A stretch of DNA of 23,479 nucleotides, taken from the IMG/VR virus record IMGVR_UViG_3300030056_000006, positions 1 through 23,479 of that record; one strand, 5' to 3'. This DNA is from a virus. This document shows, piece after piece, positions 10,904 through 20,148 of the stretch. The notes beneath the pieces are model-generated. The model ran no database searches. It saw nothing but the letters and a program-made list of their open reading frames with translations, and was not told where the DNA came from. The translations under genes and the position numbers were made by a program. Within the stretch, counting starts at the first letter, position 1; every line of letters starts with the position of its first letter.

Positions 10904-12601
10904 TCACCAAATCCACAGGTCACCGTCTTGCGCAGCGCCGCCTGGGTCACTGCCCTGGACGAAGATGCGCGGCATGCCTACCCAACCAGCACTGTTCGCC
11001 CATAGCCTGTTCATCTGGCCTGCGAAGTACGCGTTGCCATTGTGCTGAAGGCCGCTGCCGTTGCCGTTGATGTACGCACCGCCGTTACTTTGGGTGGTCA
11101 GGCTGTTGCCTGCTACCTGACCGGCACAGTTCCAGTTCGTGACGCCTTCGTGGATCACGCGGTACGCGTTGGCACCCATCGACCAGCCGCCGACCTTCCA
11201 CTGGTTGTCGGTGTCGATACCGAAGTGGGCGCCGTACTGACCGTCGCGGAGGAAGGACATGACGGCCGCTGCGTACTGGTTGTTGTTGTTCGCGATGCAC
11301 AGCGCGGTGGCGTTGTTGTTGACGATCCCCGAGATGTTAGGAGGGCTACCGCTGGCGAGAACCGTTCCGTCTTTGGAGGTACGCACGCCGACAGGCAGAT
11401 AGCTGCCAGGGTCGAAGTTGCCCGCATGCCACACGGCCTTACCGTTGACCTTGTAGCCACCCAAGGTGTCCCACGTACCCGTGCGGGCGTCGTACACGCC
11501 ACGAACCGTATCCGTGTAGTCCGCAAGACCGAGGCCCCAATGCAAATGCACACGGCTGTTGTGGGTAGCGTAGGAGGCGCCATCGCCCGCACCTGACGCG
11601 AAGAAGCACCGACCTGTTGCCGAGGGCATATCAACGAGTCCCGAGAAGGCGGGACTTGCCAGCGGTGCCTTGGCATCAAGCGTGCCCTGTAGACCCGCGA
11701 GGTCGGAGATGCCGATCACCACGTTGCCGGTGCGGCCGGCGACAGTAGTGACGACGGTCTGGTTGTCGATGCGATCCCAGGAGTCGCCGTCGTAAACGAG
11801 CATGTCGCCTACGCCGTACTTGATGGTGCTGACGGTGCCGGCAGCGGAGACGATGTAGAAGTCGCCGACCTTCGGACTGTCCGGCATTGCACCGGATGCA
11901 GCAGACCACTTGCCTCGGTAGATCAGCGCGCCGATGGCGGTGAGGCGGGCCTGCTCGGCCCAATGGAACGCCGAGAAGTTACCAGGCGAGACCTGGACGT
12001 TCACCGGAGCGTTCGCGTATTGCAGGGCGAGGCCCTGCGCGGTTTCCGCAGCGCCCTTCGAGGACAACGCGGATGCCGCAGAGAAGCCGGCATTGTCGGA
12101 GTTGTTCCTGGAGGTCGTCGCGCTGCTGGCCGCAGCCACCGCAGACGCGTCAGCCGCAGCAGCCTTCGTGGTCGCCGTGGTTGCGCTTGTAGCAGCGTCA
12201 GTGGCCTTCGAGGTCGCGTTGGAAGCCGAGGTGCCCGCAGTGACCGCAGAGGCAGCAGCGGCATCCTTAGCGACAACGGAAGCGGCGCGGGCTGTGTCGG
12301 AGTCAGTAGCGGACTTCAGCGACGCCGATGCGAAGGCCGAAGCCTGCGACGAGGACGCCTGTGCTTGCGCGGCGGCACCCGTCAAGTTCTCCGTAAGGGA
12401 CGTGACGGTCTTCTGTAGGGCCGGGAAGGTCGGCAGGGTGACGATGGCACCCGTACCGTCTTCCATATCCACCGTGCCGGTCTGCTTGGTGAGCAAGTCG
12501 CGCAGTGCGTTCTTGTATCCGTTCCACTTGTCGATCAGAGCGGAGATGCGAGCGGCTAGAGTCGAGTTCGAGATCGAGCCGGGGTTGTCGTTTGCGGAGA
12601 T
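10904..12601 (-). CDS. Second tail fibre protein (about 565 aa), non-AUG start
   Basis: Residues about 50-160 are an Ala/Ser/Thr-rich heptad-like region (ASSSQASAFASASLKS and similar), as in lambda-type side tail fibres. This is followed by a GTVSTIKYGVGDMLVYDG domain and a repetitive beta-rich shaft (VNGKAVWHAGNFDPGSY, AYRVIHEGVTNWN). The tip region is Gly/Asn-rich and ends GSDPGGAAQDGDLWIW. The reading frame extends up to a stop at 12655 with a natural-looking N-terminus (VTISANDNPGSISNSTLAAR, then ISALIDKWNG) but no ATG, GTG or TTG before a TTG at 12496. AGG-5 nt-ATC at 12601 is the best-placed start. The GTA at 12607 overlaps the stop of fibre 1. It likely attaches to fibre 1 and determines host range. 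Confidence 0.75.
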   Translation of the reverse strand: MSANDNPGSISNSTLAARISALIDKWNGYKNALRDLLTKQTGTVDMEDGTGAIVTLPTFPALQKTVTSLTENLTGAAAQAQASSSQASAFASASLKSATDSDTARAASVVAKDAAAASAVTAGTSASNATSKATDAATSATTATTKAAAADASAVAAASSATTSRNNSDNAGFSAASALSSKGAAETAQGLALQYANAPVNVQVSPGNFSAFHWAEQARLTAIGALIYRGKWSAASGAMPDSPKVGDFYIVSAAGTVSTIKYGVGDMLVYDGDSWDRIDNQTVVTTVAGRTGNVVIGISDLAGLQGTLDAKAPLASPAFSGLVDMPSATGRCFFASGAGDGASYATHNSRVHLHWGLGLADYTDTVRGVYDARTGTWDTLGGYKVNGKAVWHAGNFDPGSYLPVGVRTSKDGTVLASGSPPNISGIVNNNATALCIANNNNQYAAAVMSFLRDGQYGAHFGIDTDNQWKVGGWSMGANAYRVIHEGVTNWNCAGQVAGNSLTTQSNGGAYINGNGSGLQHNGNAYFAGQMNRLWANSAGWVGMPRIFVQGSDPGGAAQDGDLWIW

Positions 12602-12611
12602 AGTTACCTCA
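12597..12611 (-). promoter_or_regulatory. Ribosome site lacking a standard start codon, second fibre gene
   Basis: The minus strand reads TGAGGTAACTATCTCC. The stop TAA of fibre 1 is embedded in an AGGTAA that can act as a Shine-Dalgarno, followed 5 nt later by ATC in the frame of fibre 2. No ATG, GTG or TTG is available in this frame between the stop at 12655 and the TTG at 12496. Confidence 0.45.
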
Positions 12612-14541
12612 GCCCGAGGGCGTAGATTGAGATGGCGGTGACGTGGAAGTAGTCAGGGCGAATCTGCCCGGTGCCGTCGATGCGAACGCGGTAGCTCACG
12701 GCGCCTGTGGCTGCACCGTCCAGGGCCATCATTGAGTCGTAGGCGGTGGAGGAGACGTTCATGTAGTAGGCGTGTTGCTTCATCACTACCCACGTCGAAC
12801 CGACCAGCTTCTCCAGAATGATGAGTCCTGTGCAGGGGTTGGAGCCGGGGTTGTGGATCTCACACTCAACGTGCAGCACGGGCACTTGAGCTTCCCCAAG
12901 GAGCACAGGGGTCGTCAGGGTGATCTGTGCGCCGACACCGCCGACGTTCGCCGCGATGTCGCCAGTCCACGACGTGTAGGTGGACTTCTGCAAGTTGCCG
13001 ATCATGTTCTGAGCGGTGATCTGTCCAGCGAACTTGGCGTTGCCCGAACGATCGACAGAGAAGACTGCGTTGTTCCAGTTCTTCGCCCCGGCACCGATCC
13101 ACATCGGATAGGCATCGCCAGGGTTGTTCGTCATCTCGCAGCGGAACTCCAGCGGGTTGATGATCGCGCCGTTGCCGTCGAGCTGGAACGTGCGGAACGT
13201 ACCGCCGTTCACCGTGCCCAAGTTGGCCGTGATGGCTGACAGGGAGTTCGCAGTGATCTTGTTGGCTGTCACTGAGCCATCGACGATGAGCTGACCCTGG
13301 ATGCCCACGGTGCTCACGCCGCCGACCGTGCCGACAACGAACGGATACTTGAGTTGCGCCACGCCACCCGTAGTGGTGTAGGTCGGGGAGACCATGGCGA
13401 AGCGGTCAGCCATGACCGTGAAGGTCGAGCCAGTCTTGCTGTCGATGCCCAGGCCGATGCCGGCGATCACAGGGATGCCGTCGATCTTTCCGCCATTCAT
13501 CTTGACCGACCAGTTCGCCTGCCATTCCGGGTTTGCACCAGGATCAGGATTGCCAACCACGAGGGCCTCGAAGCGGCTCTGTAGGTTCGCGAAGGAACCG
13601 TTGGAGAACGCCTCGACCTGGGTGGTCGCGATGGCCTGCGCGTAGTCCTTGGTGGCGTAGGAGGTCTGCATGGTCTGCGAGATGGCCTTGTCGGCCTTGT
13701 CGAAGTCCGCAGCGACCTTGGTGATCGCGGTGGATCGTGCCTCGGTCTCATTGGCAATCGCCTGCTTCACGTCGGTGATCTGCGCGATGCTGTCGTTGAT
13801 GGCCGCGCTGAGCTGCGTGGCGGACGTGGTGCGTGCCTCGGTCTCCGTGGCGATGGCCTGGTTGACCTGGATGAACTGCGCAGCGGAGTCGTCGAACTTG
13901 GCGAACAGCTCGGTGATCTGCGTGGCGACGGACGAGTGATCGTCCACCAGCGCGGTCAGGCTGGTCTCTGCGATAGCGATGCGTCCTTCGAGCTTCCGGC
14001 GTTCGTCGAACGTCTGGTCGCTGCGGAGGAGTTCTTCCATCAGCGTCTCGGCCGTGTTGTCGATGTCATCGAGCCGGGTCACCAGGATGCCCATGATGGG
14101 CGACTGCATGATCGCGTCGATGATCTGCTGGATCGGCAGGGAAGGCTGGTCGCCTTGACCGGGCCAACCAGAGCCGCCGCCAGGAAGGCCGCCAGCACCG
14201 TAGGTGCCGAAGTCGAGCTGCTCCTGGATGATGTAGAGGAGCTGTGTACTGTTGAGGTTCAAGTCACGCGCTGGTAGCTGCGTGCCGTCTTCGACGACGA
14301 CGAGGTTCCTGTCGCGCGGAGTGAACCTGCGGATGGTCACGAGGATTCCCGAGGGAACCTCGGCGGCCAGTTGAATTGTGGTGGGGCCAGTCCAGGTGAA
14401 GGACTGCTCCACAGCATCCCCCACATCCCCTGCGAACACCCGGATGTCTTCGGAGTGCAGGTAGGGGAAGGGGATGGTGTACGTGACCGCTGACTCCGCG
14501 AGGTACATCACGAAGGAGTAGCCACGAGCCAGTGGGTTCAT
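12604..14541 (-). CDS. Tail fibre: T7 gp17-type N-terminus with gpJ-like central region (645 aa)
   Basis: Residues 1-112 match the T7 gp17 tail-attachment domain in pattern (YTIPFPYLHSEDIRVF, then VTIRRFTPRDRNLVVVEDG and QLPARDLNLNSTQLLYIIQEQ). A Gly/Pro hinge follows (115-135), then a helical coiled coil (about 155-315) with repeats of the form A-x-ETEARxTxxTxL. Residues about 362-450 (FTVMADRFAM, YPFVVGTVGGVSTVGIQGQL, IVDGSVTANKITANSLSA) resemble the DUF1983 region of lambda gpJ. The C-terminus (510-645) is a beta-rich domain ending ALGLR. ATG at 14541 has GGAG 6 nt upstream; a start at 14595 would overlap the internal protein gene and lies outside the domain. It attaches to the tail tube and carries the second fibre or tip proteins. 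Confidence 0.88.
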   Translation of the reverse strand: MNPLARGYSFVMYLAESAVTYTIPFPYLHSEDIRVFAGDVGDAVEQSFTWTGPTTIQLAAEVPSGILVTIRRFTPRDRNLVVVEDGTQLPARDLNLNSTQLLYIIQEQLDFGTYGAGGLPGGGSGWPGQGDQPSLPIQQIIDAIMQSPIMGILVTRLDDIDNTAETLMEELLRSDQTFDERRKLEGRIAIAETSLTALVDDHSSVATQITELFAKFDDSAAQFIQVNQAIATETEARTTSATQLSAAINDSIAQITDVKQAIANETEARSTAITKVAADFDKADKAISQTMQTSYATKDYAQAIATTQVEAFSNGSFANLQSRFEALVVGNPDPGANPEWQANWSVKMNGGKIDGIPVIAGIGLGIDSKTGSTFTVMADRFAMVSPTYTTTGGVAQLKYPFVVGTVGGVSTVGIQGQLIVDGSVTANKITANSLSAITANLGTVNGGTFRTFQLDGNGAIINPLEFRCEMTNNPGDAYPMWIGAGAKNWNNAVFSVDRSGNAKFAGQITAQNMIGNLQKSTYTSWTGDIAANVGGVGAQITLTTPVLLGEAQVPVLHVECEIHNPGSNPCTGLIILEKLVGSTWVVMKQHAYYMNVSSTAYDSMMALDGAATGAVSYRVRIDGTGQIRPDYFHVTAISIYALGLR

Positions 14542-14555
14542 GTGTCTCCAGAGAG

Positions 14556-17500
14556 TTAGGGAGTGTCGCCCTTCGGGAGCTGTGAAGCTGCCCACGAGAG
14601 ACCGTTACGAACGCCAGTGACGTTCTGGAACCACAGGAGCGACATCGCATCCTTGGCTTGCTTCTGTGTGACCTGTGCATGTGGATCGAGTGCTGTCACC
14701 GCGAGCTTCGGAAGACCCCACAGGGCACGTCCGGTTGCCAGCGAGGGGATGCCCTGTACACCGGAGTCCAGGCCCGTGGAGCGGCCATAGGCGAAGACAG
14801 GAGTGTCATCACCACCGAGGGCCTTCTTGAGACCCATGTCGTGTGCAACGGTGTCCACCATGAACGGGAGGATCGAGGAGTAGCTGGACTGCTGGAACGC
14901 CTGCTTGCCAATCGTATCCATCGTCATCAGCTTCTCCCGCTTCTCCGGGTCGCCGATGGTGTTGACGTAGTTACGAGCGGCCATGCCGATACCTGCGAAC
15001 AGCGTGGAACCCATCCACATCTGCGCCGTCTGCCAGTCACGCATGTGCAGCCCGTGCAAGAGCACCGAGGTGTACGAGTTGGTCTGGAAGGTACGGAACT
15101 GAGTGAAGATGCGCCCGGTCGCTGAGTGCATGAGCTGGATGGTGTCACCAACACCGCCTTCGCCCAGGTAGCGTTTCGCATTGCGATGGACGAACAGTGC
15201 CAGGAGACGCTTGTCATCCGGCGACCACTTGTCCCAGGACTTTGCTATGTCCTTGACGCCCGTCATGCCCTTGAGGTTTCCAAAGAGACGAGCTTGGTCA
15301 GCAGCGTCCAGGCCACCTGCACGCAGGCGGTTCAGTGCGCTCTTGTGGATCGACGCACGGTTGGCGAGGTCGATGATGTAGCTGGTGATGCCGGTGCCAG
15401 CGAGGCCCTGGTTGAACTGCACCATAGGTGCAATACCGGAGACCACGGACATCGCACGCTGTGCGTACTGCTCACCCTGGTCGAGCTTGTTCAGCGCCTT
15501 GCCTACCGCCTTCTCGTTGTTCCACACGGACTCGCCCACGGAGTCCAGGCGCAGATGCGGCTGGTTGCGGATGAAGTCGGTGCCGAAGCCGGATAGCTCG
15601 GAGATGAAGCGCGCCTCGTCAGTGGAGAACTTGCCGGTACGCATGTTGCGCACCATGTCCACCGCCGCAGGGGCCGCCTTCAGTGCGTTGCGGAAACCCA
15701 CAGCGCCCAGCGTACCGCCCACACTCTCCAGCATCGTGAAGCCCACCTGGCCCATGGAGGTCAGGAAGTTCCACCCACGAGCCAAGCGGGAACCGCGAGT
15801 CCACGCGGAGTGCGGTGCGTCGGACGTGGACTTGCCGAGGATCGAGTTGAACGTGATGTCGAGTGCGCGGGACAGATCGCTGTCGCCAGCCTGCTTGCTT
15901 TGAGCCAGGAGGAACGCCTTGTACTTGTCCAGCTCCGCTTGCGTGCCGATGTTGGCGTGCTTCTTCAGCGCTGCCCAGCCGGACATCTCGCGGACGTACT
16001 CGGGCACCAGCTTGTCCACGTTGTTCTCCAGGAGATCAGCGAGGTTCACCTTGTGCTCATTGCCGAGGTCGTCTTTCAGCGTTGCGCCGAAGGACTCGTC
16101 CATGTCGATGCGGGACTTCGCACGGGAGTGCATGGCCTTCTTGGCTTCGTCCTTCTCCAGCTTGCCCACCAGTGCGTCGATGCGTTGCACATCCACACCA
16201 GCTTCCGTCAGTAGATCGCGGACACTGCCGGCGTCTGCACGGTTCAGCGTGCCATGTAGGTCACCTGCGCCGCCCATCGCCTTGTCATATCCACGCTTGA
16301 GCCATGCGTTGCTGACTTCGTGCAGGAGGTCTTCGTTGACCTTCTCGCCGTCCGGCAGGTTCTTCGCCCACTCGCTGCGCATCGCTGGCTTGACCAAGTT
16401 GTCCCGCAGGTTCTCGAAGGAGAGGCCCTTGGTCGCATTGAGGTCGGTGTAGCCCTTCGCGGAGAAGATGCGGGGCAGGTAACCCTTGGTCGGCAGCTCC
16501 TTCTCGAAGCCGGGGACGCCGGCCGCGCGCAGCTCGTCATTCATTGTCTTGAAGGCAGCAGCGGCGTGCTCGGCAGTCGCTTGGACTTCGGGCGACATGT
16601 CCTGCGCTACGCCACGGATGTGATAGCCGACTGACTCGTTGAATTGAGCACGGGCCACGTCACCCTTGACGCCGCTGGTGTTGGAGAACTTCGACCACTC
16701 ACCCTCGACGCCCTTGCGGTACGCCGCGTGGATCGTCTGATCCATCAGCTCTGATTCTTCGGAAGCAGTGAACTTGGTTGCCGCGCTGCGATCCGTGTTG
16801 CCTACGCTGTCCCGCAGGAGCTTGCTGCCCTCGTTACGAACAACGGAGGACTCGCTGCCACCCAGGCGGCCCGCAAGGTCACGGCGGATGGTCATGTTCG
16901 CCATCCACTTCGGGAGCCACTTGGGCGCACCCTTGCCGCTGCCAGTGAATGCAGCGCGGTTGGTGTTCGCGTAGGACTCGTCGAGGATGGTCTGCTGCCA
17001 CTCGGGCGTGCCCACTGCGGGGCCGTCCAGGGTGCTCACTACAGAGCCATCGACTCGCGCTGCTCCCATGCTGTCATTGCCGGTACGCACGGGGGCTGTG
17101 GTGTCACGCACGAGCTTGTTGGTTCCATGCGCCAGATCGGCCAGCTCACCTGCGCGGAACCCGAAGGCGCCGCCCGTGAGGAACCCAAAGGCTCCTGCGG
17201 TGACCAGGTGGGACGTGTCGATCTCGGGGTCGTACTGTGAAGCGAGGCCCTCGGTGCCCATGTTGATACCTGCGCCGACGACGCCGGCACGCACAGCGTT
17301 CGCCAAGCGTCCCGCGTTCGCGGAGTAGCCAGCGCCACCCGAGAGGGCACCGATGGCGAACATGGAGGGATCGAGGGCGCCTGCTGCGAGGTTGGACAGG
17401 AGACCGGAGCGAGCCGAATCTTCCTGCGCCATCTTGTTCTGGATTGCGAATCCCTTGAGGAGTTCAGCGTGTGCGGGAGACGTTGCACGCTCCAGCAGTT

Positions 17501-17795
17501 CCATCTGATTCTCAAGGCCCGCCTTACGCCAGTCGTCAATGACTGGCTGTAGTGCCGCACCGTAGAAGTCGGGGTCGCGAGGGACGCCCTGTTCCTGTAG
17601 TGCCCTGTCGGCCCATGCGATAGGCCCCTGGACGATCTTGGCACCGATGAGGTCGGTGAAGGTCGTCGCGTCCTTTGTCTTCTGTTCCGTCGCCGCGTCC
17701 GTGCGGGCCTGTGCGTCCAGCTTGGTAACACCTGCGGACGGCAGGGCGAGGTTTGGTTGCCCCTCGCGAGCGTACATGCTCGGTAGTGTGTCCAC
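14556..17795 (-). CDS. Internal virion protein, T7 gp16 type (1079 aa)
   Basis: The largest gene of the block, in the place of T7 gene 16 (1318 aa). It would be packed in the capsid core and ejected with the DNA to form a channel through the cell envelope. Residues about 133-215 are a Gly/Ala-rich hydrophobic stretch (LLSNLAAGALDPSMFAIGAL, FGFLTGGAFGF), as expected for membrane insertion. Long amphipathic helices fill the middle (300-700). I see no lytic transglycosylase motif at the N-terminus, unlike T7 gp16; the enzyme domain is absent or elsewhere. The start is GTG at 17795, with GAGGT upstream. It follows the gp15-like gene by 12 nt and precedes the fibre gene by 14 nt. Confidence 0.85.
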   Translation of the reverse strand: MDTLPSMYAREGQPNLALPSAGVTKLDAQARTDAATEQKTKDATTFTDLIGAKIVQGPIAWADRALQEQGVPRDPDFYGAALQPVIDDWRKAGLENQMELLERATSPAHAELLKGFAIQNKMAQEDSARSGLLSNLAAGALDPSMFAIGALSGGAGYSANAGRLANAVRAGVVGAGINMGTEGLASQYDPEIDTSHLVTAGAFGFLTGGAFGFRAGELADLAHGTNKLVRDTTAPVRTGNDSMGAARVDGSVVSTLDGPAVGTPEWQQTILDESYANTNRAAFTGSGKGAPKWLPKWMANMTIRRDLAGRLGGSESSVVRNEGSKLLRDSVGNTDRSAATKFTASEESELMDQTIHAAYRKGVEGEWSKFSNTSGVKGDVARAQFNESVGYHIRGVAQDMSPEVQATAEHAAAAFKTMNDELRAAGVPGFEKELPTKGYLPRIFSAKGYTDLNATKGLSFENLRDNLVKPAMRSEWAKNLPDGEKVNEDLLHEVSNAWLKRGYDKAMGGAGDLHGTLNRADAGSVRDLLTEAGVDVQRIDALVGKLEKDEAKKAMHSRAKSRIDMDESFGATLKDDLGNEHKVNLADLLENNVDKLVPEYVREMSGWAALKKHANIGTQAELDKYKAFLLAQSKQAGDSDLSRALDITFNSILGKSTSDAPHSAWTRGSRLARGWNFLTSMGQVGFTMLESVGGTLGAVGFRNALKAAPAAVDMVRNMRTGKFSTDEARFISELSGFGTDFIRNQPHLRLDSVGESVWNNEKAVGKALNKLDQGEQYAQRAMSVVSGIAPMVQFNQGLAGTGITSYIIDLANRASIHKSALNRLRAGGLDAADQARLFGNLKGMTGVKDIAKSWDKWSPDDKRLLALFVHRNAKRYLGEGGVGDTIQLMHSATGRIFTQFRTFQTNSYTSVLLHGLHMRDWQTAQMWMGSTLFAGIGMAARNYVNTIGDPEKREKLMTMDTIGKQAFQQSSYSSILPFMVDTVAHDMGLKKALGGDDTPVFAYGRSTGLDSGVQGIPSLATGRALWGLPKLAVTALDPHAQVTQKQAKDAMSLLWFQNVTGVRNGLSWAASQLPKGDTP

Positions 17796-17807
17796 AGGTG
17801 TACCTCG

Positions 17808-20132
17808 TTAGTGGTTGCTGGTGATGAAGTCCGCGAAGGACTGCGAGTGGTTGGAGGGATCGTTGAGGAAGTTCGAGACCTTCGTGCGCTTGGCAACGTT
17901 GGCCGGGTCGAACCAGTTCTTCTTGCCGTACTCTTGGAGTTCGGTAGCTGCTGGCTTCGACCAGTTCTCGTCGGAGGTCTTCATCGCCGCATTGATCTTG
18001 GCGACGTTCGCAGCGGTCAGGCCGCCTTCCGGGATGGTCGTTTCATTGTTCTTGGCGAACTGCTCCACCGTGACACGCTTAGCGTCCTCCTGCTTCTTCC
18101 ACGCCGCGTAGTTCACGCGAGCGGCTGAAGGCATGACATCGACGAACTCGGTGCTGGTGTGCTCCTTGCCGTCGTCGCCGACCTTCGTGACCTCGTGGGT
18201 CACAGGCAGCGGGACACCACCAGCAGCGAAGTAGGTCAGCCGCCAGGTGTTCGGCGCTCCAGGGATCGGCGCGAACATCACCGGATCATCCTTGCCGACC
18301 ACATTCTTCTCGACGAGCTTGCCCTTCCACATGTTGCTGGCTTCAGTCATGGCTTCGCTGGTCTGCTTGTCCATGCCGTCACCCGTGCCGTAGTTGCGCA
18401 CCATGCGGTCGCCCACACGGATGTAGGAGGACTGCACTCGGGTCAGCGCGGCCTTGGCGGCCACCTCGGGAGATGCGCCGGCTTCCACCATGTCCTTGAC
18501 GGAGAGGCGGTAGGCCGTGTCCAGTTCACCCAGGTTTGCGATGGGCGTGTTGGACTGCCAGAAGTGATCCGATGGGAAGTCCTTGGGGGCATCCTTCGCC
18601 ACCAGCTTCATCGCGTCAGTGACGTTCTTGGTGATCGTCTCGGAGTCGAGGTTCGTCCCCATCTTCACCTTCGACCACGCTTGCGCGTCGTCAGCACCCA
18701 GAAGCTTCGCTTGTTTGTACTGCGTGTATCTCGCGAGGGCTTTGCTATCCAGCTCCGCAGAAGCGCGGGCAGGGGAGATGCTGAACATGCGATCCACAAG
18801 CTGCGCGTACTGCGTGGCCTGCTGGGGATTGCTGGGATCGAGGGTGCTCGACAGGATTCCCTTGAGGGCCGGGATGGGCGCACCGCTGCGCATGGCGTGA
18901 TCCACGACAGCAGCAACCTGACTCGGATCACCGGCCTGCAGAGCGGCGGTGAAGGTGGCGTCACCCGCTTTGCCGATCTCGTCGGCGGAGAAGCCCGCCC
19001 GATTCTCGCTGAGAGGATCGTGGTTGTTCCACAGGATCATCCCATCGCGAGCGCGCTGTTCCTTCGCCAGCTTGTCGGAGAGTCGCTCTCGCGCCTCACG
19101 GGACGAGTTGATCTTGGCAGCGACCTCGGCGGCTGACTTGTCGTTCGCCTTGCCCCATGCGAGCGCCCGTGCGTTCCCCAGGATTCCCTTTTGGGCCAGC
19201 GCGTCCACCTGCACGGTGTCCTGCACTTCCTGGTCATAGCGCGCGGCCTTCGCACGGTCGTCCTGCACAGCCTGCCCGCGCTTGGCGGCGAGCTGCAGTT
19301 CTTCTTTGTGTTCCGGGATGTCAGCCAGCACGGGCCGACCGTTTCCGGTCGAGGTCTGCAGGATGGACATGCCCTTGGCGATGTCGATGTCGCCGGACGC
19401 GAGGGATGCCTTCACCGCGCTCACCGCGATGTTGTCCATCTCGTCGTCGGACATACCCTTGCTGGCGTTGTAAGCGCGCCACTGAGCGTAACCCTCGGGG
19501 GTCGCCATGTTGCCCTTGGTCAGACCATCGACCAGCAGGGCGGACGCACCGTCCTCCTCGCGCTTCAGCGACTCTTTGATCGACTGCTTGAGGTACGCCT
19601 GCTTAATGTCGTCCTGCGACTTAGCGAGGCCCACCATGAAGGTATCGCGTGCTCCATCCTTCAGCCCGTTGTCGGCAATAAACTGCTCAGCGTGCTGCTT
19701 CACGAACCCGTCGATGTCCGCACCTGGTTCGAGCTTTGCCAGCGGTTCCTGAAGCTGCGACTGGAACTTGCTGACAGCGTTGATGCCGTCCGTTTCCTCG
19801 TAGCTCTGCTTGGCGATCTTGCTGGCGTGTTCGAGCCACTCGTGCTGATCTACGCCATTGATCTCATGGTCTGCTGCTTTCGCCGCACCGAGTTTGCTTT
19901 CGGACTGACGTGCATCGTCGTCGGCTTGGGCTTGGCGCTGTGCAGCTAGGCGCTGATCCTTCTGCGACTTGTCGGCCAGTACACCGCTGAGAGCGGAGCT
20001 GACTGCCCACATCGCGCTGCCCTGACCACGTACAGCGTTCAAGTCAGCCTGTACGGGTAGGGCGATGTTCGCGGATTGCGAGGAATCTACGGCCGGTCGC
20101 GAGGTGACGCGTTGTGCTTCAAAGCGAGGCAT
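17808..20132 (-). CDS. Internal virion protein, T7 gp15 type (774 aa)
   Basis: Size (774 against 747 in T7) and position between the gp14-like and gp16-like genes identify it. It is almost wholly helical and rich in Ala, Lys, Asp and Gln. Examples are DDARQSESKLGAAKAADHEI near residue 75, QEPLAKLEPGADIDGFVKQH near 130 and AALTRVQSSYIRVGDRMVRN in the last third. The N-terminus is short and polar, with no signal or membrane helix. In T7 this protein forms the tube of the inner core and, with gp16, the ejection channel. ATG at 20132 is supported by GAGGAA at 5-nt spacing. Confidence 0.85.
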   Translation of the reverse strand: MPRFEAQRVTSRPAVDSSQSANIALPVQADLNAVRGQGSAMWAVSSALSGVLADKSQKDQRLAAQRQAQADDDARQSESKLGAAKAADHEINGVDQHEWLEHASKIAKQSYEETDGINAVSKFQSQLQEPLAKLEPGADIDGFVKQHAEQFIADNGLKDGARDTFMVGLAKSQDDIKQAYLKQSIKESLKREEDGASALLVDGLTKGNMATPEGYAQWRAYNASKGMSDDEMDNIAVSAVKASLASGDIDIAKGMSILQTSTGNGRPVLADIPEHKEELQLAAKRGQAVQDDRAKAARYDQEVQDTVQVDALAQKGILGNARALAWGKANDKSAAEVAAKINSSREARERLSDKLAKEQRARDGMILWNNHDPLSENRAGFSADEIGKAGDATFTAALQAGDPSQVAAVVDHAMRSGAPIPALKGILSSTLDPSNPQQATQYAQLVDRMFSISPARASAELDSKALARYTQYKQAKLLGADDAQAWSKVKMGTNLDSETITKNVTDAMKLVAKDAPKDFPSDHFWQSNTPIANLGELDTAYRLSVKDMVEAGASPEVAAKAALTRVQSSYIRVGDRMVRNYGTGDGMDKQTSEAMTEASNMWKGKLVEKNVVGKDDPVMFAPIPGAPNTWRLTYFAAGGVPLPVTHEVTKVGDDGKEHTSTEFVDVMPSAARVNYAAWKKQEDAKRVTVEQFAKNNETTIPEGGLTAANVAKINAAMKTSDENWSKPAATELQEYGKKNWFDPANVAKRTKVSNFLNDPSNHSQSFADFITSNH

Positions 20133-20148
20133 GTAGGTTCCTCATGGG

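Noticed and set aside
12604-12660. Programmed -1 frameshift fusing the two fibre genes
   Set aside because: The frame relation (-1) allows it, but no X-XXY-YYZ slippery site is present in the 48-nt window and fibre 1 ends in a natural-looking C-terminus. A non-AUG start or sequence error is simpler.
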